A stretch of 64,000 nucleotides of DNA from Aspergillus flavus. Its lineage: Eukaryota > Ascomycota > Eurotiomycetes > Eurotiales > Aspergillaceae. Below, one piece after another: positions 55,832 through 64,000 of the stretch (positions are counted from its first letter, which is position 1; each line of letters begins with the position of its first letter). The stretch is from assembly GCF_009017415.1 (NCBI RefSeq), contig NC_092403.1, forward strand, positions 310,001-374,000. The letters are read 5' to 3'. The notes under the pieces were generated by a model. It saw only the letters and a program-made list of their open reading frames with translations, was not told the origin of the DNA and did no database searches. A program made the position numbers and the translations under genes.

Positions 55832-56515
55832 AACGCTGCCAGCCTTCTATGATGCCGGATAATTGTGGTGATGTGCTTTACTCCCGGATTTCTTAGTGTA
55901 CATTGTGGCTTTGCGTCCACCTCAGGCAGATCTTAACGAATCATTGGACGTATGATGGATGGCTAGATATCGTTGTATGTGTTAAAGTAATTACATGGAT
56001 CTGTATTAGAATTCAAAAGACACATGTGGACCCGATCGACCAAGCTGTATAAGTGTAGTGCTCAGGCTGTTTCATGTAGGAGCAGCTAATCTATTCCGCG
56101 CAACACCTCGTTAAGCCGTCTTATTACCTGCATTTCCACAAGGGTACTCAGAAACATCGCGTTACAGCTAGTACATTCGTTAATACCCAGGTGGAGCAGG
56201 GCAAAGTGCCCTCCTCATTCTTCTGTGGCTTGCCACTGGAGGAGACTACTGGAATCTGTGCATCAGCCAAACATAGCTACTAATACCATGCGGTCATGGC
56301 GATCACACACCTACCTCTGTTTGTCTTTTGTTTGCTTCTGATTTATCTACATTCTGAGCATCACGCCAGACCCCGTAGACTCGGATACCTACGGTTCCGT
56401 CCACTATTAAACACCCAACCTCTCCTTTACTCCCATGTCCCTACGAAAACGAACATAAAACGAACAGATAGTTTATTTTGTCAATCTGCCCAGAACCCTC
56501 CCAAACGTTCTAAAG
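55832..56515. other. Intergenic, no gene seen
   Basis: Promoter region of the ferroportin-family gene. ORF 56296-56577 overlaps its start in another frame and is not supported. Confidence 0.4.
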
Positions 56516-58413
56516 ATGGCAGCACGCATGACCCGGCCATCAACTCCTTCAGAGTACTCACCTCTGCTTTCTGCTGACCCAGAGGCCGTTGATCATGGAC
56601 ACTCAACATTTCCTCATGGTCAGCATGAGCCCCCTGTAGCGAATGCGCCCCCAAGCAGGCTTGCACGTCGTCTGTACATCTCCCACTTCTTATCAACATG
56701 GAACTCTCGCGTCTTTGAGTTTGGGGCTGTCCTCTACCTGGCTTCGATTTATCCGGGAACCCTGCTACCTATGTCCGTCTATGCCCTTTCCCGAGGCGTT
56801 GCAGCAATTCTCCTGGCACCAGCCGTGGGGCATTATATCGATACAGGAAATCGACTGCAGGTAGTTCGAGTCTCGATTGGTGTGTGATACCCATCGGATC
56901 ATGGTCTGCTCATTTACTTACTGAAGGCAGTGCTACAAAGAATCGCGGTCTCCGCATCTTGCGTGATATTCTACTTGCTTGCAATCGGGCAACCGGCGCT
57001 CAGCGAGATTGATAGTATTCTGCTCATAGCATTAGCCCTCCTTGCCTGTATCGAGAAGCTGTGCTCTATCATGAATCTGGTATCTGTTGAGAGAGACTGG
57101 GTACGTATAGAGAATAGCTCTGTATAGACCTGATGTTCATATGGAATGGTAGGTTGTGGTTGTTGCAGGAAACGATCACGATAGCCTCAAGAGTAAGTAC
57201 AAGACTTGGACAGTGGTATACCATAAGTACTAATGCAGCCTAACATAGCTACGAATGCCCAGATGCGACGGATTGACCTCATCTGTAAACTTATCGGGCC
57301 GCTCGCCATAGCCTTGGTCGATGGTGTGTCGACTAAGTTTGCCATTTTGTTCAATCTGGGAATGAACATCTGTTCTGTAGTTGTTGAATACTTTTCGATA
57401 GCCAGGGTGAGTCTAACCACTAGACTAGAATTCATTGACAGGCGCTCAATACTTCTAACACATACCCTAAGGTATACTATGAAGTACCCGAGTTGCAAGA
57501 GCGAAAGACGAAAGCAGACCACGATTCGCCAAGCAGAGAGTCCGACCAACAAAGTATCATGGCGCGCCTCTCGCACTATTGGCATCGTCTGACACGGAAG
57601 GCTTTAGGTGATTTTGCCTCTTACTTCCGTCACCCCGTTTTCCTCCCGTCATTCGCTGGAGCTTTACTATACCTCACCGTCCTCTCATTTGCCGGGCAAA
57701 TGGTCACATGGCTCCTGTCGACAGGCTACGACTCCACACATGTCGGCATTGCAAGAACCTTAGCTGTCGCCTTTGAAGTCCTAGCAACATGGATCGCTCC
57801 TTGGCTGATGGGGAGAATCGGTCCCACTCGAGCCGGGCTTTGGCTCGCTAATTGGCAGCTTGCGTCACTGGTAGCTGGAATATCCATCTTCTGGATATTC
57901 CCCGATCAGCCCCTGATCTCTGCGTCGGGACTGGTAGGAGGAACAATTCTTAGCCGAGTCGGATTACGAGGCTTTGATTTGTGCGTGCAAATCCTTGTTC
58001 AGGAGGTGAGTGCTTATAGGTACCTGCTGCAGACAGGTAACCCTTCTATTCTACCCACCTCAAATTCAGCCCGAAGAAAGAGATAGGCGTAGAACAAGAC
58101 TAACATGCCCTAAATACAGGGCGTCGAAGCCGAAAACCGAGGCAATTTCTCTTCCATAGAGACTGCATGGCAGAATGCCTTCGAAATCGGCTCGTTTATC
58201 TCTACTATAGTCTTTTCGCAACCAGACCAGTTTGAATGGCCGGCGCTGATCAGTGTCATTGCTGTTGGCCTTGCTGGGATGCTTTATACGGTCTTTGTTC
58301 GCATGCAGCGTGGACATTTGATCCATGTCCCGAAGTGGATTGCGGCTCCAGGAATGCTGCAACAAACGAGGGAGAGGTGCATTGACCGGATTTCTTCGGC
58401 GTCGGACTTTTAG
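56516..58413 (+). CDS. Ferroportin-family (SLC40, FPN1) transporter, six exons
   Basis: Model: join(56516-56879, 56931-57100, 57153-57192, 57249-57406, 57472-58005, 58120-58413), 519 aa. Introns are 51, 52, 56, 65 and 114 nt, and every junction keeps phase. Landmarks of the family are RLYISHFLSTWNSRVFEFGAV (TM1), NLVSVERDWVVVVAGNDHDS, NAQMRRIDLICKLIGPLAI, TYDSTHVGIARTLAVAFEVL-type segments, and GLRGFDLCVQILVQEGVEAE, with about 10-12 TM helices. Animal and plant members export iron or other divalent metals. Fungal members are less studied; a metal efflux role is inferred. The N-tail is polar (residues 1-50). The 114-nt last intron is longer than the others. Confidence 0.9.
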
Positions 58414-58782
58414 TCATGCTATATCAAGGATAGTTGCCAGTGATGGATTTGGTGATCATCTGCGTATCTGCTGTTTATCTTGTGAGATACAGCTCAAATT
58501 CAAGAACGCCAGAGTGCAGTCCGAAGAGGAAGGGTGTTAAGAACATTGCGAATGATTGATTAGTTCGTAAACTGGAGGAGTGGGCAATAGGTACAAGAAT
58601 GACAAAGGACATGAGGGACAAACGGTGAGCCAGAAGAAGAATACGCAGAGTAGTACAGAGGGTTAGCAATAGCAAAGTAGAGAATCTATGAGACCTATCG
58701 ACCAAGACTTTAGATATCTCTGGCCTTCCTGCACCGCAGCTCTTATCATATGCCGTAGCGATACTCAAGCATTCTCATGTAC
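58414..58782. other. Convergent 3' flanks
   Basis: Lies between the ferroportin-family gene and the large minus-strand gene. No gene seen. Confidence 0.45.
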
Positions 58783-61653
58783 CTAATGTACTACAGGTAT
58801 AAAGACACAATTTTCAATGTTCTCCCCGGCATCCTGTGCATCTTTGAGACTTTTCGGTGGTAACGAGTCCTCCTTTTTATGCTGGCATGTGAGCTCACCA
58901 TCCCCTTTACCGTGTACTGGTCCACCAGCCTCCTGAATCGCATCCTCAACACAGCCATTCTTAAAGCCGGTCATTGTGAACGTAACTTTCTCAGTGTCTC
59001 GCTGCCTGCCTTCGAAATCTGACTTTTCATGCCCGTAAAAGAGGTAATCCGCAATCGTGAAGGTTTTGAAAAAGTTGAACCTATGGCATTTCGTCTTTAG
59101 GATTTCCGAGAATGAACTCCCATCTGTCCAGCCATTGATACCACCAACCCGGAATATAACCTTGTTCTTTCCATTGTCGTCTAATATGTCACAGGTGGCG
59201 GATGGCTTTGCAGCAGCGGAAGTCCACGAGGCGTCTGCGGCTTCAGCGGCAGATTTCGACGCGGCAGCAGATTCCTCGGCAGCGGATTTCGATGCGGCGG
59301 CAGATGCCTCAGCAGACACGGAGGCTGCATAGGCAGAGGCGATGGATTCAACGGTGGACACCACCTTGGTTTCTCCGGCGCACTCGGGTGTTGCTGAGTG
59401 ATCGTCGTCGGGGTACTTGCCCGAGGCGCAGGACACGACTTCACCATTGAACTGCGTCGTAGTAACGGCTGGAGGCTCACTACTTGATGCTGTGGTGGGT
59501 GTAGGTGTGGGTGTCGGCGTCGGTGTATGCGAAGGCCCAGGGGTAATGGAAGGGGTCTGGCTCGGCGATGCCATCATCGTGGACATCGGGATTAGTGGCA
59601 TACTGCTGGAGCCCCCATATGATCCTGCGTTGATCAACGCGCCATTAGAGGAGGGGGAGTTCCCTTGCACTGGCAAAGCCATGGCCACTCCCGCTGCTGC
59701 ATTAGGCTGCATCAATTGTCCCGACGCCGGGGGTCCCTGTGCGCCACTGGCGAATGAATTCATTGTCGCGGCCTCAGGAGGCATATTTTGCCCGATGTTG
59801 CCTGCCTGTTGCATATTGCTCCCAATACCTGCATTCATACCATTCTGGAGCGGACTCGCCAGGGAAGAGTATGCTGGGGGGGCCATGTTGTTGCCGTACC
59901 CATTGTTGAGACCTCCAGCCATAGTTGTATTGTCATTAATACCCCTCTGTAGCCCATCCTGGACATAGCTTGGTTGGGGAGGGTTAAGCGGCATAGGAGG
60001 TGGAGGTGGGTACATGAGGTTCCCAGCGTCATTTTGTAATCCATTTTGAACAGGCTGTGGAGGAGTGGAACTTGACGCGGCCACAGGAGGAATCATCTCA
60101 TTAACACCACTATTGTCCATGCCATTGACCGGAGCGTTCAAGGTAGAGTCCGATCCTGGCTGCGGACCCACATTGCTCAGCACGTCATTAGTCTGCCCAT
60201 CTAGAGACTGACTTGGCGGATTATTTATGCCAGGCAATCCTCCTGATTGATCAAGGCCGGTTTGGATGCCGTTTTCTACCCCTTTTAGAAGACTTCGGCC
60301 AGGTACGCTCAAGAGAGGATTATTGGACAGACCGCCAGCAGCTTCAGGCACTTGGGCGGCAATTCCCTGTGCCGGTGGAGCTTCGACTTGGGGGGCCTCT
60401 GCTGATGCACGAATAAGCCCACTGCCCACTGAACCACCAGCGGCTTCTACACCACTACCTAATACACCAGCACCGGCTTCCGCACCACCTTTCACTACAT
60501 TAGCAGCGGCTGGAACACCACCAGCAACAGTACCACCAGCGGCTTCGGCACCACCAGCAGGACTAGCACCGACAAGCCCAGCACCAGCACCGGCAGCGGC
60601 AGCTGCTTCGGCACCACCTCCCATTGCGGCACCACCAGCGGCGGGCGGAGCTACTGCCGGCGGAGCCACTGCTGGTGGAGCTTGTACCGCGGCCGGTGCC
60701 TGCGGAACAGCTCCAGGCTGAGGCCTTGCAGGTGAAGGGGGCGTACTGCAGCGGAAGAGACAGGGAATATCAATTGCGTCAAGCAAGCCAGGCAGGTTGA
60801 AATATGTACCCTCAGTCTCAATTCCGAGCAAACCCAGTCCGTTAATGACAGGAAGGATAGTTGAGATGCCATTAATGGCGGTCTGGAGAAGGCCGTTCTG
60901 CGACGCCATGGACTCGATGCTCAAGGTAGAGAATCGTGGTGGCACATCTGTGAACGTTGGCAGCCGTGGTGCCCTTGTTGGAGGAAGCAGGTCGTCGTCT
61001 GTTGTGGTGTTTGAAGAATCGTCTGCGGCGTTCGACGGAGGGTATGGGTCGGGAACTGGCGTAACTGATGCTTGAGACGAGGGCTCTGGTGCTGGGATAA
61101 CCTGTGCGGATCTTGAGGTCGGATACCCGGAGTTTTGTATACCCACATCTTCATAGTGGCTACTAGCATGGATGAGAGGGGCGCTAGATGAATGTGGAGT
61201 ATTGATAACGTTTTCTGAAGACGAGTAGTCAAAGGCAGCCCAAGCGTCTGCTGCTGGGCGTCCGGCGTCCTCGTTTGCCTCGATAAAGTTACTTTTGTCA
61301 ACCGGAGCAGCGATTGGTGCCATTGTTGGATTAGTATCTCCAGGCTTAGTCCACGTTACGACTATTGTTGATGTTATGACCTCTTGGGAGGCCGCAGCAT
61401 CGATAGCACTGCCATAGGCTGGGGGCTCCGGATTCACCTGGTTGTTTAGATCAGCATCATTCGCAACCAAACTCTGGGGGTCGATTCCATTCTGAGCCGG
61501 TTGAGGGATACTGCCACCGACGTTGGCATTCAGAGATGCGTCGGAGACGCCATAAGCGCCGTTATTGGTAACACCGGAATAATCCTCAGGCGCCGGCAGA
61601 CTGACAGTCTGCTGTACTAGTAAGAGGACCAGAGGGATGGATATCCGGTACAT
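58783..61653 (-). CDS. Large secreted Ala/Pro/Ser-rich protein (956 aa)
   Basis: Single exon from ATG 61653, giving a signal peptide MYRISIPLVLLLVQQTVSLP; the ORF is open for 86 codons further upstream, but that extension is not typical. Residues 20-300 are Ser/Pro/Asn-rich; a long Ala/Gly/Pro tract (GGAEAAAAAGAGAG) follows, then Asn/Pro-rich repeats with QNG and GLQ words, a PTPTPTPTPTT run and an Ala-rich segment (SAAEESAAASKSAAEAADAS). The C-terminal 110 residues look folded, with IFRVGGINGWTDGSSFSEI, FKTFTIADYLFYGHEKSDF and TMTGFKNGCVEDAIQEAGG and several Cys. It is probably a wall or matrix protein of unknown role; no GPI signal was found. Low complexity would make assembly errors likely. 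Confidence 0.75.
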   Translation of the reverse strand: MYRISIPLVLLLVQQTVSLPAPEDYSGVTNNGAYGVSDASLNANVGGSIPQPAQNGIDPQSLVANDADLNNQVNPEPPAYGSAIDAAASQEVITSTIVVTWTKPGDTNPTMAPIAAPVDKSNFIEANEDAGRPAADAWAAFDYSSSENVINTPHSSSAPLIHASSHYEDVGIQNSGYPTSRSAQVIPAPEPSSQASVTPVPDPYPPSNAADDSSNTTTDDDLLPPTRAPRLPTFTDVPPRFSTLSIESMASQNGLLQTAINGISTILPVINGLGLLGIETEGTYFNLPGLLDAIDIPCLFRCSTPPSPARPQPGAVPQAPAAVQAPPAVAPPAVAPPAAGGAAMGGGAEAAAAAGAGAGLVGASPAGGAEAAGGTVAGGVPAAANVVKGGAEAGAGVLGSGVEAAGGSVGSGLIRASAEAPQVEAPPAQGIAAQVPEAAGGLSNNPLLSVPGRSLLKGVENGIQTGLDQSGGLPGINNPPSQSLDGQTNDVLSNVGPQPGSDSTLNAPVNGMDNSGVNEMIPPVAASSSTPPQPVQNGLQNDAGNLMYPPPPPMPLNPPQPSYVQDGLQRGINDNTTMAGGLNNGYGNNMAPPAYSSLASPLQNGMNAGIGSNMQQAGNIGQNMPPEAATMNSFASGAQGPPASGQLMQPNAAAGVAMALPVQGNSPSSNGALINAGSYGGSSSMPLIPMSTMMASPSQTPSITPGPSHTPTPTPTPTPTTASSSEPPAVTTTQFNGEVVSCASGKYPDDDHSATPECAGETKVVSTVESIASAYAASVSAEASAAASKSAAEESAAASKSAAEAADASWTSAAAKPSATCDILDDNGKNKVIFRVGGINGWTDGSSFSEILKTKCHRFNFFKTFTIADYLFYGHEKSDFEGRQRDTEKVTFTMTGFKNGCVEDAIQEAGGPVHGKGDGELTCQHKKEDSLPPKSLKDAQDAGENIENCVFIPVVH

Positions 61654-64000
61654 GGTTAAAGAGTGTCGCGCTTTTTGCGCTGTAAATCGAAAGGGTATAT
61701 TCACAAGAAAACCAAAAATGTAACGAATGTTAGGGCCAACTGTACGTTGTCCTTGAAAAGAGAGAATGAGAACAATTTGTAAAGAAATGAGGGACAGGTT
61801 ACCCCAAGTGGAAATGTATTCCAGCCATAGGTGACCCAATGCAGGACCAAAAAAATAACGTTGTGATGTGGGTTCTGCCCCTAATTTATCAACGGGTGAG
61901 CCGCTGCCCATGGGAGAAGCGGGTAGGTATTAGTGTTTCGATGCCCTACAACCCACGAGGCCAGTGGATAGATCATGTCTCCAGAGTGCCATTGTAACAT
62001 CGAATTTCTGATATACCTCCTTTGTTTATCGGGCACAGATTTAGTTGCTTCTGCTTTTGGAGCTTGGCAGGGGTATCAAAATGATGCCATCAGGGCTTAC
62101 AAGGACTAGCATGAATAGAAGAACCTGGCGTTGCTTATCAGAACAAGTGTCGCTTCTAATCATGGCAATCAGAGTGTCACATTCAGTTAGTTTTGGTGAA
62201 ATGGCACGTTAAACAAAGAAACTTTGGCAATTTGAAGCGTGTGATGAGTCTATAGCACTGGCCAGGGTTTTAGCGCCCGGAACCCTAATAGCAACGGGGA
62301 GGACGTGATTCGCGGAGTCTCTTTGCCCGGCAGCAAAACTTATGTCCACCCAACGTTGCCCGGTGCGTTTAAAAAGATGGCGATAGATATTTACGTGTTG
62401 AACTGGGTCGTTCTTGCGGCAGAAAGAGTCTAGTACCTGTGTGTCCACATCTCTATCGCCCAGTCTCAGCTGATACAGCTGGCCTACGGCAGTCTTATCG
62501 GAAAGGTATACTATATTTTTAAACAGGGCATTGTAACCGTTACGTTGTAGTTTAAGATTATTTAAGGATATATATCCTCATCTACAGACCAATGATATAC
62601 CACGGACCCCTGATCTCAACAAGCGCCCGCATCATTACGATCTGCAGGGACGTTGCCACTTGCTTGGGTCTTGGACCCTGTGTTGCAATCGCCCTTGCGC
62701 TCCAATTAGAAGTAAGAAGTCGATAATACTTCTAGACTTCGTAGAAAAACGGAAATGGAATTCACTCCATCAACAGCCTCTGCGGACTTCCGTATGAGCG
62801 GTTGTTAATACAGTTTGATATGTTACTATTGTATTCTATCGACAGACAGGATTCTGGAGTGCCTCAATGCTTAGCCTACAAGAAGTCCCGATAGACATCA
62901 GGATGTCTTTCACATTACCGCCTACCACAGCTTCAGCGGACTAGAGTAAGAGCCCTAGTGAAAGTGAAGCTATCTGACGTACCATAATACCAATGTCTCC
63001 AATCACCTACCAATGTAGAATTTACAAGTCATACAGTGCACACTATGCTCGACCCCTGATGCCTTCCTCCTATTGCGAGTAAAAGATATTACCGTAGTAC
63101 AGATTCAAGATGGTAACTTGTCCGCTAATCACCCTTGCGTCGTGGTGAATCCAGTGATACCTTCCTAGGGCAGGCCCAGTCATAGAAGAGGTATGGTTCA
63201 TCCCATCCTACCTCATCTTCTCCAGCGGCTGGTTTCAAAACCCCAGGGCCTGAAGAGGTATGCCGCCCGGGCAAAGATTGCGGCATGGTATGTACAGTCA
63301 AAGGCGAACCGTTTCACAGTAATATCTACTTCTTCACGCCCATACTCTTTCATGATCGTGGATTGTCCTTGTAGCGATTTATTGAGCATGTCCTATACCT
63401 ATGAGATCGCTAACATTGCCATTTTAAGGGAGAAATACTAGTTGTACATTAATCCTAGGTGGATCTAGGTTACTTACTATGGAATGATAGTCTATCTCGA
63501 CGACGGACAGGCCGACTACATGCCGCGCTACTGACAAAGAAATATTCGGCTGGCATGGAGCTTGTGTATCATATCTCAATGAACGGGGCACTTTTGCGGG
63601 TCCGCACTCCCCTCCTGTAAATAACGGACTTTTCCTTAGTCCACTCGTTTTGCCCATACTCCGTACCTGCTTTTGTGTTCCCACACTGCTATTTTAGTAT
63701 TTAGATGCATGGGGATCCCAAAGGGGAGTTCTGCGAGGACCACACGAGGGTCCCCCATCCAGGAAAAATAGTACTACCATATGGTACGTTAAGAGGTACC
63801 TGTAGATGGGCTTTCATTGTCCAATGGCTCTATCTTCCTGTAGCTCGCTGATAAATGTAAGCGATTTACTCCCAGAGCATAAAGCTGTCAGCTGTCCTTC
63901 GAGCCCTCGGTGAACAGCGTAAATGGTTCTTCCTAGAATTCATGGCCTGGCCGACTCCCTGCAGGAAACGGGAACTATTTTTAGACTCGTCTATGCTTAA
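61654..64000. other. Terminal region without recognised gene
   Basis: Promoter of the large secreted gene, then about 2 kb with only unremarkable short ORFs. An ACTCCGTAC motif lies at about 63658. If a gene starts here it would continue beyond the window. Confidence 0.5.

Overview
This is a window from a filamentous ascomycete nuclear genome, most likely Eurotiales (Aspergillus- or Penicillium-like). The grounds are genes split by 41-114 nt GT..AG introns, often with CTAAC-type branch sites; fungal-only families (Zn2Cys6 regulator, non-reducing PKS, GH5 mannanase, CE5 esterase, Fmp52, PSD-like decarboxylase with an N-terminal PSDC region); and GATA-rich promoters. No intact transposon, tRNA, rRNA or CRISPR was seen. 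Gene models were spliced by eye from reading frames, splice signals and family patterns. None is supported by transcripts.

Left part (1-11 kb): the 3' end of a non-reducing polyketide synthase (C-methyltransferase plus terminal reductase), a small secreted protein, a C2H2 zinc-finger protein, a CE5 (cutinase/acetylxylan esterase) gene broken by one stop codon, a short-chain dehydrogenase, a large conserved protein of unknown function and an uncertain minus-strand ORF. The PKS is probably the edge of a secondary-metabolite cluster lying to the left.

Middle (12-38 kb): an amino-acid permease with a GATA-rich promoter, a conserved single-TM protein, a tiny secreted protein, a decayed flavohaemoglobin, an endo-beta-1,4-mannanase and a cysteine-rich single-pass membrane protein. 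A gene-poor AT-rich stretch with relics follows, then a paralogue of the first small secreted protein, a PSD-like decarboxylase, a hexose-type MFS transporter, two neighbouring hypothetical genes that look distantly related, and a REXO4-like exonuclease.

Right part (40-62 kb): a secreted S41-family protease, an SsuD-like flavin monooxygenase, small secreted proteins, an Fmp52-like protein, and a Rho-like GTPase with an internal duplication facing a Zn2Cys6 regulator. Then come a kelch protein, a ferroportin-family transporter and a 956-residue Ala/Pro/Ser-rich secreted protein. The last 2.3 kb shows no gene.

The overall picture is a subtelomere-like accessory region: secreted hydrolases and small secreted proteins, transporters for sugar, amino acids and metal, lineage-specific ORFs and several relics. 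No single co-directional pathway spans it. The most notable items are the three-exon secreted paralogue pair, the Rho-like GTPase with an exact 26-residue tandem duplication and no CAAX box, the single-stop CE5 gene, the flavohaemoglobin relic and the soluble PSD-like decarboxylase.
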